A stretch of DNA of 45,283 nt from Bacillota bacterium (GTDB lineage: Bacteria; Bacillota; UBA4882; UBA8346). The notes under the pieces were generated by a model. That model had not been told where the DNA came from. It searched no databases and saw only the letters and a program-made list of their open reading frames with translations. The position numbers were made by a program, and so were the translations under genes. Of the stretch, positions 32,691 through 40,769 are shown in pieces. How positions within the stretch are numbered: position 1 is the first letter of the stretch; each line of letters opens with the position of its first letter. The DNA lies in the NCBI GenBank assembly GCA_023392595.1, contig JAEVYU010000058.1:1-45283 (forward strand). The letters run 5' to 3'.

Positions 32691-32912
32691 ATGAATCTAG
32701 TGATTAGTGGTAAAGCGGAAACAGTGAATTTAAAAGAGAATACCGTCTTAGAACTGCTCAAAGTCAAAAATGTTGAAATGCCGGAGATGGTTTCGGTCGA
32801 ATTAAACGGCGAGATTTTAAGCCAGGCCGAATATGGAACGGCTTTGGTCAAAGATGGCGATCAGGTGGAGTTTTTATATTTTATGGGTGGCGGAACGCTT
32901 CATTGGAATTGA
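32691..32912 (+). CDS. hcyS: ThiS/HcyS-like sulfur carrier protein with masked C-terminus
   Basis: A 73-residue beta-grasp protein of the ThiS/MoaD class. The strand pattern and the block VSVELNGEILSQAEYGTALV, then KDGDQVEFLYFMGGG, are typical. Sulfur carriers need a free C-terminal Gly-Gly. Here five residues, TLHWN, follow the GGG (66-68), so they must be removed first. A JAMM protease is encoded 2.1 kb downstream (35043), and MetY and a ThiF/MoeB-like enzyme lie between. This set matches the protein-thiocarboxylate homocysteine pathway described for Wolinella succinogenes (HcyS, HcyF, HcyD, MetY), so the symbol is assigned by context. A ThiS role in thiamine synthesis is less likely because no thi genes are near. 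Confidence 0.8.
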   Translation: MNLVISGKAETVNLKENTVLELLKVKNVEMPEMVSVELNGEILSQAEYGTALVKDGDQVEFLYFMGGGTLHWN

Positions 32913-32981
32913 AAGACATTTTAAAACACCCTTGTGTGTAAAAAATGCAATGATAATCACGGCACCAATTGGAGAGCAAAC

Positions 32982-34229
32982 ATGTCAAATCAATGGGATT
33001 TTGAAACCCGTTCCATTCACAGTGGTTTTGATCAAGATGAAAAAAATGGCGCTACGGCCGTACCGATCTATGAAACAGCATCTTTTGCGTATAACACGGC
33101 GGAAGAATTGGCCGATGCCTTTCAAAACCGGAAATTCGGATATTTGTACAGCCGGATTACCAATCCGACAGTGGCTGTCCTGGAGCAACGAGTAACCGCG
33201 CTGGAAAACGGCAGAGGAGCCGTTGCAACCGCATCGGGTATGGCGGCAATCGCAACGGTCATTTATGCACTGGTAAAACCCGGCGATGAAATCGTTTCAA
33301 GCAAAAGTTTGTTTGGCGGTACGATGCAACTATTCAAAGAGATCTTCAATAGTTTTGGTGTCAATGTTATCTATGTCGATCCAACCGACAGCAACGCTTT
33401 TGAAAAGGAGGTTACACCCCGTACCGCTTTATTTTTTTTGGAAACCATCGGAAATCCTAAATTGGATGTGGCCAACTTTACCGAAATTGCCGGGATTGCT
33501 CACCAAAATAACATTCCATTGGTGGTCGACAGTTCCTTAACTACGCCTTACCTGTTTGAGGCTAAACGGTTTGGCGCCAATATCGTTATTCATTCCGCTT
33601 CCAAATATATTTCCGGCAGCGGGCATACCATTGGCGGCGTTTTGGTTGATTTAGGCAATTATGACTGGATCCATGCCCGTTCTCCTTTGATCAGGGAATC
33701 GGCTAAAAAAGCGGGCGATTTTGGATTTTTGGCCCGATGTCGACGGCAGGTGTTGCAAAATACCGGCAGCTGTCAATCACCTTTTAATGCCTATTTGCAA
33801 TGTTTGGGGCTGGAGACTTTGGCGCTTCGAATGGAGAAACATTGCAGTAATGCTTTGGCTCTGGCCCGATCCTTAGCCGAACATCCCCGGATTCAATCGG
33901 TTGGCTACCCCGGATTAGGGACCCATGCCAATTTTGAAATCGCTCAAAACCAATTTGGCAGTAAATTCGGAGGTCTGCTAACCATTCGTCTAGGCACGCA
34001 GCAGCGGTGTTTTGACTTGATTCGCCGCTTGAGAGTGGCCAAAAATCTAGCCAATTTAGGTGACGCCAAAACGGTCGTCATCCATCCGGCTTCAACCATT
34101 TACTGTACTTGTTCGGAAGAGGAACAGCTGGCAGCCGGCGTTTATCCGGATTTGATCCGGGTTTCGGTCGGTATTGAAAGTATTCAGGATATCATCGATG
34201 ATTTTGATCAAGCCTTAGCGGAGGTTTAA
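32982..34229 (+). CDS. metY: O-acetylhomoserine sulfhydrylase-like PLP enzyme
   Basis: A 415-residue PLP-dependent enzyme of the Cys/Met metabolism family. ATG 32982 follows GGAGAG; the frame extends upstream to 32934 but without a good site. Features: ETRSIHSGFDQDEKNGATAVPIY at the N-terminus, YSRITNPT, the cofactor-binding Lys in IHSASKYISGSGH, and the MetY-type long C-terminal half with VIHPASTIYCT. It makes homocysteine from an activated homoserine and sulfide, or, as in Wolinella, uses a sulfur-carrier thiocarboxylate. It lies between the HcyS-like carrier and the HcyF-like gene, which favours the second mode. Confidence 0.88.
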   Translation: MSNQWDFETRSIHSGFDQDEKNGATAVPIYETASFAYNTAEELADAFQNRKFGYLYSRITNPTVAVLEQRVTALENGRGAVATASGMAAIATVIYALVKPGDEIVSSKSLFGGTMQLFKEIFNSFGVNVIYVDPTDSNAFEKEVTPRTALFFLETIGNPKLDVANFTEIAGIAHQNNIPLVVDSSLTTPYLFEAKRFGANIVIHSASKYISGSGHTIGGVLVDLGNYDWIHARSPLIRESAKKAGDFGFLARCRRQVLQNTGSCQSPFNAYLQCLGLETLALRMEKHCSNALALARSLAEHPRIQSVGYPGLGTHANFEIAQNQFGSKFGGLLTIRLGTQQRCFDLIRRLRVAKNLANLGDAKTVVIHPASTIYCTCSEEEQLAAGVYPDLIRVSVGIESIQDIIDDFDQALAEV

Positions 34230-34231
34230 AA

Positions 34232-35050
34232 ATGATGGATTTAACGGAAAGTCAAATCGAGCGATACAGCCGTCACATTATCTTAAAAGATGTCGGCGGT
34301 AGCGGGCAGGCAAAAATTTTACAGTCTAAAGTCCTTATTATCGGGGCTGGGGGCCTGGGTGCACCGGCGGCGCTTTATTTGGCAGCGGCCGGCGTCGGTA
34401 CCATTGGGATCGTGGATGCCGACACGGTTGATTTAAGTAATTTGCAACGCCAAATTATTCATTTTACAGCCGATGTCGGCAGGGCCAAAGTAGCATCAGC
34501 CCAGGCCAAAATGGCAGCGCTCAATCCGGATGTAAAAGTGGTTCCTTACCAAACCCGGGTTTATTCCGAAAATATCGCCGAAATCATTCACGATTACGAT
34601 TTTATTATTGACGGTACCGATAATTTTCCCACCAAATTTTTGGTCAATGATGCCTGTGTACTGGCGGGGAAACCTTTCTCGCACGGAGGAATTCTGCGTT
34701 TTAACGGCCAGACCATGACTTATGTCCCGGGAAGCGCTTGTTACCGGTGTGTTTTCCCTGAGCCCCCGCCCAAAGGGGCCGTACCTACTTGCAGTCAGGC
34801 GGGAATTTTAGGAGCTGTAGCCGGTATGCTGGGGACGATTCAGGCGGCTGAAGCCCTGCGGTATATCATCGGCAAAGGAAAGTTGCTTACCAACCGTTTG
34901 TTGACTTTCAATGCCTTGGATATGGAATTCCGGACCATCCCTATTCATCGGAATGACCGTTGCGCCATCTGTGGCGAAAAACCTTCCATTACGGAATTAA
35001 TCGATTACGAACTGCCTGCTTGTGATCTACGGGGGGAAAATCATGCTTAA
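34232..35050 (+). CDS. hcyF: ThiF/MoeB-like adenylyltransferase (HcyF-like)
   Basis: A 272-residue E1-like enzyme that would adenylate the C-terminus of the sulfur carrier. Visible are the nucleotide-binding loop VLIIGAGGLGAPAALYLAAAG, the D-x-V-x-x-SNLQRQ motif (DADTVDLSNLQRQ), the catalytic Cys in VPTCSQAGILG (near residue 187), and two CxxC pairs that hold zinc (CYRC and CAIC). It overlaps the JAMM protease gene by eight bases. The pairing with HcyS and HcyD is by context; MoeB function is not excluded. Confidence 0.88.
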   Translation: MMDLTESQIERYSRHIILKDVGGSGQAKILQSKVLIIGAGGLGAPAALYLAAAGVGTIGIVDADTVDLSNLQRQIIHFTADVGRAKVASAQAKMAALNPDVKVVPYQTRVYSENIAEIIHDYDFIIDGTDNFPTKFLVNDACVLAGKPFSHGGILRFNGQTMTYVPGSACYRCVFPEPPPKGAVPTCSQAGILGAVAGMLGTIQAAEALRYIIGKGKLLTNRLLTFNALDMEFRTIPIHRNDRCAICGEKPSITELIDYELPACDLRGENHA

Positions 35051-35453
35051 CATACCGGTTGCGCTGCAAAATGAAATGATTGATATAGCCAGACGGGATA
35101 GCCCCATTGAAACTTGCGGTTATCTCAGTGGTAGCGGCGAGGTCGCCAAAGAAGTGATTCCTTTGACCAATATCGACCACAGCGCGGAGCATTTTTCCTT
35201 TGACCCCAAAGAACAGTTTCAGGCCGTCAAGGATGCCCGGGCCAAAGGTCATGAATTAATTGCGGTCTATCATAGCCATCCGGCTTCTCCGGCCCGTTTA
35301 TCCGCGGAAGATCTCAGACTGGCAAATGATCCGCGGATCATCTATCTTATTGTATCATTACAAAATCCGGAAGAACCGGTATTGAAAGCTTTTAAAGTCA
35401 ATTCGGGAGTTGTCGCCGAGGTCCCGATGATATCAAGTGAAGGATGTGAATGA
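35043..35453 (+). CDS. hcyD: JAMM/MPN zinc protease (HcyD-like)
   Basis: A 136-residue protease. ATG 35043 follows a GGGGGG-type site inside the end of the adenylyltransferase gene. The JAMM motif is complete: Glu23 (SPIETCGYLSG), His77 and His79 in YHSHPASPARLSAED, Ser87 and Asp90. Family members Mec+ (Mycobacterium) and HcyD (Wolinella) trim sulfur-carrier proteins. Here the obvious substrate is the five-residue tail of the HcyS-like protein, and release of a product from the carrier is also possible. Confidence 0.88.
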   Translation: MLNIPVALQNEMIDIARRDSPIETCGYLSGSGEVAKEVIPLTNIDHSAEHFSFDPKEQFQAVKDARAKGHELIAVYHSHPASPARLSAEDLRLANDPRIIYLIVSLQNPEEPVLKAFKVNSGVVAEVPMISSEGCE

Positions 35454-35454
35454 T

Positions 35455-36333
35455 ATGGGCTCCAGTGTCCAGGAAATTGATTTGGCCGCTTATAAAAAAG
35501 TCGGGATGATCCAACAGAAACAAAAAGAATATTTTGCCATGCGTTTGCATGGAGTTGGCGGCGATTTTAGCGCCGGACAGATGAAGAAAGTGATCGAAGT
35601 TGCCGAAAAATACGGGCGCAGTCAAATTCATTTGTCGACCCGGCAGGGAATTGAGATTCATTATGTGCATTACACCAAGTTGGAAGAAGCCCGCCAGGAA
35701 TTGGAAAAGGCCGGAATTACCATGGGAGCTTGCGGACCCAGAGTCAGGATTGTGACCGCCTGCCCCGGCGGGGCCACTTGCCGTTGGGGCATTATTGATA
35801 CCAAACCGCTGTCCCGGGACCTGGATGAAAAATATTTTCGCCAGGATACTCCCCATAAATTCAAAATGGCGGTTACCGGATGTCCCCATAATTGCGCCAA
35901 AGCCACTGAAAACGATTTGGGCATCATGGGCGGGGTTTTGCCCCAGTGGCAAAAGGAAGATTGCACCCATTGCGATCTTTGCATCAACACTTGCCCAACC
36001 GGGGCCATTTACGAAAAATCCGGCGAGTATCGATTGGATGAATCCAAATGTATTTATTGCAGTATTTGCACATCCAATTGCCCCACCAATTCCTGGATCG
36101 TCGGCAAAAAGGGATACACCTTATGGATTGGCGGCACAATGGGCAAAATTCCCCGTCTTGCCACCCGGCTGAAAGTCCTGGTTGAAACCGAGGATGAGCT
36201 TTATCAACTGGTGGAGCGGATCGTTGAATATTACCGGGCCAACGGCAAAAAACGGGAGCGTTTCGGCCATATGATTGATCGCTTGGGAGAGGATAAAGTG
36301 AAAGGGGAGATTTTAAGTGGCGCCAGATCCTAA
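35455..36333 (+). CDS. Small siroheme sulfite reductase with ferredoxin domain
   Basis: A 292-residue single-subunit reductase; ATG 35455 follows AAGGA, one base after the JAMM stop (an in-frame GTG at 35437 would overlap it). Nitrite/sulfite-reductase fold at the N-terminus (RLHGVGGDFSAGQMKKVI; HLSTRQGIEIHYV). The siroheme-[4Fe-4S] ligands are a C-x5-C (CPGGATC) and a C-x3-C (CPHNC). A two-cluster ferredoxin follows (CTHCDLCINTCPTG and CIYCSICTSNCPTN). It reduces sulfite to sulfide with six electrons delivered internally through the clusters. Assimilatory function is inferred from CysH, CysD and CysN in the same operon. It overlaps the TusA-like gene by 17 bp. Confidence 0.88.
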   Translation: MGSSVQEIDLAAYKKVGMIQQKQKEYFAMRLHGVGGDFSAGQMKKVIEVAEKYGRSQIHLSTRQGIEIHYVHYTKLEEARQELEKAGITMGACGPRVRIVTACPGGATCRWGIIDTKPLSRDLDEKYFRQDTPHKFKMAVTGCPHNCAKATENDLGIMGGVLPQWQKEDCTHCDLCINTCPTGAIYEKSGEYRLDESKCIYCSICTSNCPTNSWIVGKKGYTLWIGGTMGKIPRLATRLKVLVETEDELYQLVERIVEYYRANGKKRERFGHMIDRLGEDKVKGEILSGARS

Positions 36334-36556
36334 GAAACGCCTTGATTTACACGGTGTCGTTTGTCCGTTGAATTTTGTCAAAACGAAACTGGCTTTGGAA
36401 GATTTATCCCCCGGCGATCTGCTGGAGATCATTATCGATGAGGGTGATGCCATGTTGAATGTGCCGCGCAGTGTCAAGGAAGAAGGGCATAAAATCATTA
36501 AGGTGACTCCTCTGGGCGAAACCTTTCAAATATTGATCGAAAAGGGACAATCATGA
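36317..36556 (+). CDS. TusA-family sulfur-relay protein
   Basis: A 79-residue protein starting at GTG 36317 inside the sulfite reductase gene. TusA/SirA fold, with the catalytic Cys in LDLHGVVCPLNFVKTKLAL. The usual C-P-x-P is C-P-L-N here: the second Pro is Asn. TusA proteins carry persulfide sulfur. Next to a sulfite reductase and HcyS it may accept sulfide sulfur and pass it to the carrier (inference). It overlaps cysH by four bases. Confidence 0.85.
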   Translation: MAPDPKKRLDLHGVVCPLNFVKTKLALEDLSPGDLLEIIIDEGDAMLNVPRSVKEEGHKIIKVTPLGETFQILIEKGQS

Positions 36557-37284
36557 GAGAGTGTGTTCCGGAGTTGCAGCAACAATTTGCAAACAGTACG
36601 ATGGAAGAATTGCTCCGTTTCTTTTTAGAAAAATATCAGAATCGGATCGCATTGGCTTCCAGTTTGGGCGCAGAGGATCAAGTCCTGACCGACCTCATTT
36701 TAAAAATCGACCCGAAGGCCAGGATTTTTATCTTGGATACCGGGCGGTTGCCCCAGGAAACTTATGAAACCATCACCAGTACCATGGCCCAGTATGGCCG
36801 GAACTTTGAAATATATTTTCCCCGGACGTCGGCGCTGGAATCTTTGGTGAGCCAAAACGGACCTGATTTGTTTTATGATAGTATTGAAAAACGTCACTTG
36901 TGTTGCGGGGTCCGTAAAGTCGAACCGCTAAAGCGGGTCTTGGGTACCCTGGATGTTTGGATCACGGGTTTGCGCCGCGATCAATCGATCACCCGTCAAG
37001 ACCTCCAAAAGATTGAGTGGGATGAAACGAACCAATTGCTGAAAATCAATCCTTTGATCGATTGGAGCACCGAGCAAGTATGGCAATATATCAGAAATAA
37101 CCGGATCCCTTATAATCGCCTTCATGATCAGGGCTATCCCAGTATCGGATGCTCCCCTTGCACCCGGGCGGTTCAGCCGGGTGAGGATATCCGGGCGGGC
37201 CGTTGGTGGTGGGAAGCGCCCGAACATAAAGAATGCGGTTTGCATTTCCGGGATGGAAAATTGGTACGGAGGAACGAGTCGTGA
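36553..37284 (+). CDS. cysH: APS reductase CysH (Fe-S type)
   Basis: A 243-residue reductase. The PAPS_reductase fold is seen from IALASSLGAEDQVLTDLI, with substrate-binding FILDTGRLPQETYE and GLRRDQS. The [4Fe-4S] cysteine pairs CC (RHLCCGVRKVEPL) and CSPC (GCSPCTRAV) are present, as is the C-terminal catalytic Cys in KECGLH. The two Cys pairs mark the APS-reducing type rather than the PAPS-only type. It makes sulfite from APS using a thiol donor. It overlaps cysD by four bases. Confidence 0.92.
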   Translation: MRECVPELQQQFANSTMEELLRFFLEKYQNRIALASSLGAEDQVLTDLILKIDPKARIFILDTGRLPQETYETITSTMAQYGRNFEIYFPRTSALESLVSQNGPDLFYDSIEKRHLCCGVRKVEPLKRVLGTLDVWITGLRRDQSITRQDLQKIEWDETNQLLKINPLIDWSTEQVWQYIRNNRIPYNRLHDQGYPSIGCSPCTRAVQPGEDIRAGRWWWEAPEHKECGLHFRDGKLVRRNES

Positions 37285-38162
37285 ATCAACTGGAGAAACT
37301 TGAGAGTCAAAGTGTTTTCATTTTACGCGAGGCTTACCGGGAGTTCAAAAACCTCTGCATGTTATGGTCGATCGGTAAAGATAGTACCGTATTGTTATGG
37401 CTGGCCAGAAAGGCTTTTTTCGGACACGTCCCTTTTCCCCTGGTCCATATCGATACATCCTATAAGATACCGGAAATGATTGCCTACCGGGACCGGATGG
37501 CCTATGAATGGAACCTGCAAATGATAGTGGGTTCCAATAAACAGGCATTGGCGGAAAAGCAAACTTTTCCCGATGGCAAGGTTGACCGGATCGCTTGTTG
37601 CAAGTTATTGAAGTCGGAAGCGTTGAAAAATACCTTATCCGGTCAGTGGCCCCGTTACAGATTCGATCATCAGCAACGGCAGTACCGGATTGATTCCAAT
37701 CAAGAGCCTTATACCGGTGTTATCGTCGGGGTAAGGGCCGATGAAGAGGGCAGTCGTTCCAAAGAACGTTATTTTTCGCCGCGGGATCTTCAAAATGAAT
37801 GGGATGTGGGCGATCAACCCCCGGAGTTATGGAATCAATTTAAGACCGACTTTGCGCCGGGCACCCACATCCGGATTCATCCTTTGCTGGACTGGACAGA
37901 GCTTAATATCTGGGAGTATATTCAAAAAGAGAACATTCCCGTTACATCTCTTTATTTTGACAAGGGTAACGGCACCAGGTACCGCTCTTTAGGATGTTAT
38001 CCTTGTACCAAGCCGGTGGAATCAAACTCGAAAAACGTGGCGGAAATCATCGAAGAACTCCGAAGCGGCAAGTTTGCCAATATTGCCGAGAGATCCGGCC
38101 GGGAGCAGGATCGGGAAGACGGCGGCAGCCTTGAGACTTTAAGACGGGATGGTTATATGTGA
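37281..38162 (+). CDS. cysD: Sulfate adenylyltransferase subunit CysD
   Basis: A 293-residue ATP-sulfurylase subunit; GTG 37281 follows CGGAGGAA. The PP-loop is MLWSIGKDSTVLLWLA, followed by FPLVHIDTSYKIPEM. Conserved blocks GVRADEEGSRSKERYFSPRD, HPLLDWTELNIWEYI and the C-terminal RYRSLGCYPCTKPV are standard CysD. It activates sulfate to APS with CysN, whose gene overlaps by four bases. Confidence 0.95.
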   Translation: MNQLEKLESQSVFILREAYREFKNLCMLWSIGKDSTVLLWLARKAFFGHVPFPLVHIDTSYKIPEMIAYRDRMAYEWNLQMIVGSNKQALAEKQTFPDGKVDRIACCKLLKSEALKNTLSGQWPRYRFDHQQRQYRIDSNQEPYTGVIVGVRADEEGSRSKERYFSPRDLQNEWDVGDQPPELWNQFKTDFAPGTHIRIHPLLDWTELNIWEYIQKENIPVTSLYFDKGNGTRYRSLGCYPCTKPVESNSKNVAEIIEELRSGKFANIAERSGREQDREDGGSLETLRRDGYM

Positions 38163-39955
38163 TGAACTTTGACGAAGAACAAATGAATATTGTCATTGTC
38201 GGCCATGTTGATCACGGTAAGAGCACCGTGATTGGAAGGCTTCTTGCCGATACCGGATCGTTGCCCCAGGGCAAATTGGAACAGGTCAAGCGCAATTGCG
38301 AATTAAACGCCAAACCTTTTGAATATGCCTTTCTCCTGGATGCCCTAAAGGATGAACAGAGTCAAGGTATCACCATTGATACGGCCCGCTGTTTTTTTAA
38401 AACAGCCAAAAGGCGTTATATTATCATTGACGCTCCCGGGCATATCGAGTTTTTAAAGAATATGATTACCGGAGCAGCCAGGGCTGAGGCCGCTTTGTTA
38501 GTGATTGACGCCAAAGAAGGAGTTCGGGAAAACTCCAGGCGCCACGGATTTATGTTGTCCTTGCTGGGCATCAGCCAGATTGTCGTTTTGGTGAATAAGA
38601 TGGATTTGGTCGATTATCATCAGGAAATCTATGAACAGGTTCAAGGGGAATACTTGGAGTTTTTGAAACAAATTAAAGTCCAGCCGTTGGCATTCATACC
38701 GATATCGGCCCGGGAAGGCGACAATCTGGTCGGACATTCCTCTCGGATGCCATGGTATGATGGTTTGCCGGTATTGGATTTGATTGACAGTTTGCAAAAG
38801 GAGAAGCAAAAAGAACATCAGTCTTTTCGTTTCCCGCTACAGAGTATTTTTAAATTTACCGAAGATGGCGATGAGCGCCGGATTTTTGCCGGGACGGTGG
38901 AAACTGGAAGGATTCAAAACGGTGAAGAAGTGATCTTCTTGCCATCCCGAAAGAAATCACAAATTCAAAGTATTGAAGGGTTTAACGAGCCTCCGAAAAA
39001 TGAGATTGAGGCCGGTTGTGCTGCGGGATTTACACTGAGAACCCAAATTTATGTTAAACCCGGAGAAATCATGTGCCGGCTTACGGATCCATTGCCGAAT
39101 GTAGGGACTGCATTTAAGGCAAATATCTTTTGGATGGGGAAACAACCCATGCTCCCGGGAAAGAATTATAAGATGAAGATTGCCACTAACCGGGCGACTG
39201 TTTTTTTAAGGCAGATCGAGAAGATACTGGATGCTTCGGACCTCAGCAATAGCCAAAAACAGCAGATTGACCGGCACGATGTGGCCGAATGCATCCTGCA
39301 GACCTTAAAACCGATTGCTTATGATATTTCCCGTGAAATCGAAAGCACCGGACGGTTTGTCATTGTCGATCATTATGAAATTGTCGGCGGCGGTATCATC
39401 ACGGAAAGCCTATCGGAGGAAGATCTCTCTACCGGGAATGATGCAACCGGAAGTGAAACCCGTTGGGAAAAAAGCAATATCAGCCCTTTAAACCGCGCGG
39501 GGCGTTTTCACCAAAAACCGGCTTTGATATTGTTCGCAGGGGATTCAGTCTCACTTCAGCAACAACTGGCCAAGGCTTTGGAAGAAAAACTGTTTAGGGA
39601 CGGCAGAAATGTTTATTATCTCGGGCTTTCCGATTCTGTGAACGGTCCGGATGACGTTTCGTTAACGCGTGGCGAGAAAGGCGATGAAATGATCCGCCGT
39701 TTGGGTGAACTGGCTCATTTTTTCCTGGATGCCGGTACGATTTTTATTACGAGTGTCCCCGGTTTCGACGCTAGCGAGCTGGAGATGGAAATTTTAAATC
39801 GGAATCAATATGACCGGTTATGGATTCATATTGACCAAGAGGGTTTGGGAGATCCCAATGAAGCGTTATATTTTACCCATCGGGAAGATGAGGGAGAAAT
39901 CATCGAAAGGATTAACCGGAGATTACGAGAAAAAGGGATTTTGGCGTCTCATTGA
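38159..39955 (+). CDS. cysN: CysN GTPase fused to a degenerate APS-kinase-like domain
   Basis: A 598-residue protein. Residues 1-430 are the GTPase subunit of ATP sulfurylase: GHVDHGKST (G1), ITIDTA (G2), DAPGH (G3), NKMD (G4), and EF-Tu-type domains II and III. Residues about 450-598 align with APS kinase (CysC): LAKALEEKLFRDGRNVYYLG and FLDAGTIFITSVPGFDASELEM. The kinase P-loop, normally GLSGAGKST, is replaced by AGDSVSLQQ, and the DGD-type APS-binding motif is also lost. The domain therefore cannot bind ATP normally. PAPS is not needed if CysH reduces APS. It may be a relic or have a structural or regulatory role. It closes a run of overlapping cys genes. Confidence 0.9.
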   Translation: MMNFDEEQMNIVIVGHVDHGKSTVIGRLLADTGSLPQGKLEQVKRNCELNAKPFEYAFLLDALKDEQSQGITIDTARCFFKTAKRRYIIIDAPGHIEFLKNMITGAARAEAALLVIDAKEGVRENSRRHGFMLSLLGISQIVVLVNKMDLVDYHQEIYEQVQGEYLEFLKQIKVQPLAFIPISAREGDNLVGHSSRMPWYDGLPVLDLIDSLQKEKQKEHQSFRFPLQSIFKFTEDGDERRIFAGTVETGRIQNGEEVIFLPSRKKSQIQSIEGFNEPPKNEIEAGCAAGFTLRTQIYVKPGEIMCRLTDPLPNVGTAFKANIFWMGKQPMLPGKNYKMKIATNRATVFLRQIEKILDASDLSNSQKQQIDRHDVAECILQTLKPIAYDISREIESTGRFVIVDHYEIVGGGIITESLSEEDLSTGNDATGSETRWEKSNISPLNRAGRFHQKPALILFAGDSVSLQQQLAKALEEKLFRDGRNVYYLGLSDSVNGPDDVSLTRGEKGDEMIRRLGELAHFFLDAGTIFITSVPGFDASELEMEILNRNQYDRLWIHIDQEGLGDPNEALYFTHREDEGEIIERINRRLREKGILASH

Positions 39956-39974
39956 ATCGGAACTGCCAATGGGA

Positions 39975-40172
39975 TTTTAGGAACGGGAGAATGGATTTCA
40001 TCTCCGGAGATGAGATTTCAGGAATGAAAGAATGGATTTCATCTCCGGGAGATAAAATTTTAGGAACGAAAGATTGGATTTCATCTCCGGAGATGAGATT
40101 TTAGGAACGGAAGATTGGATTTTATCTCCGTGAGATGAGATTTTAGGAACGGGGATTGGATTTTCATCTTCG
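39975..40172. repeat. Tandem repeat, 41-42 bp unit, nearly five copies
   Basis: Units start at 39975, 40016, 40058, 40099 and 40141 (last one partial). Each begins TTTTAGGAAC or a close variant, goes on with GAATGGATTTCATCTC or GATTGGATTT, and includes a short palindrome, CATCTCCGGAGATG in the clearest copies. The copies have diverged by several bases. No host gene uses it. The repeats also make an open frame on the minus strand, which I regard as spurious. Confidence 0.85.
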
Positions 40173-40451
40173 ATTGTCTTTATATTTTCATCACCACTTA
40201 TCCTCACATCCCCACATCCTTTTGGAAGTTTGACCCCGGCGAACGAGATTTAAAGAGGAATGTCGCTGTTATTCCTGATACTTTTAAGACATAGCTGCAC
40301 TTTGAAAAATTTTTTGTCGATTTGTAGGGCTCTAAAGTTATCGGCACAGAATCGACACACTTTTTCCAAAAAAATGTGATAATATGGTAATGGGTAAAAA
40401 GTGTTTGGGGGATTTCTTCGAAATCCTAACGATTTTCGAATTAAGGCCGGC

Positions 40452-40484
40452 AAATGCCACGGTTTATAAACCGGGCATTTTTTT
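40452..40484 (+). terminator. Intrinsic terminator
   Basis: AAATGCC (40452-40458) pairs with GGCATTT (40474-40480), with GGTTTATAAACC paired inside, and a seven-T run at 40478-40484. It is the first strong terminator after the cysT-cysN run. Confidence 0.75.
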
Positions 40485-40682
40485 GATCCGCATTCACCGG
40501 GGCTGTCCCGAAAGTAAATTCTCCGCTAAAGGCAGGTAGGATCGGGAAACACGGTATGGAACCTTGCTCCCGCAAGTAAGTGACAATTTTTCCGCGGCTA
40601 TGGTTTTGGTGGTTACTTGCCGGATTCAAGGTGAAATCAACTGATTCAATGAAGCTATCGAGGTACTTGTTTGCACTTTTCA

Positions 40683-40708
40683 CGCTCTGAATTTCAGGGC
40701 GTTTTTTT
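40683..40708 (+). terminator. Intrinsic terminator before the small unknown gene
   Basis: CGCTCTGA (40683-40690) pairs with TCAGGGCG (40694-40701), one G-T pair, loop of three, followed by seven T (40702-40708). Confidence 0.7.
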
Positions 40709-40769
40709 ATGCCTAAATCGGTGAATTTTTCCAAATCATTATGTGGTTTTGCGAAAGGAGGTGAACAAA

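Larger units (their letters stand above)
40208..40769. other. Non-coding interval with inverted repeats and two terminators
   Basis: This 560-bp stretch carries no credible gene. It holds TGTCGATT (40315-40322) paired with AATCGACA (40350-40357), the terminators listed separately, and GCAAGTAA (about 40573) complementary to TTACTTGC (about 40613). It may represent decayed mobile or regulatory DNA. Confidence 0.5.

Noticed and set aside
32691..32912. Thiamine synthesis ThiS
   Set aside because: The C-terminus is capped by five residues and the neighbours are MetY, a JAMM protease and sulfate assimilation genes, with no thi genes nearby.
35398..35970. Minus-strand frame of 190 residues
   Set aside because: It is antisense to the sulfite reductase gene, whose cysteine motifs are clear; it shows no recognisable motif.
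39975..40172. CRISPR array
   Set aside because: The repeats are contiguous 41-42 bp units with no unique spacers, and no cas genes are near.
39998..40207. Minus-strand open frame of 69 residues with internal repeats
   Set aside because: It is a translation of the tandem repeat on the opposite strand. No ribosome binding site is visible and the repeats explain the pattern.
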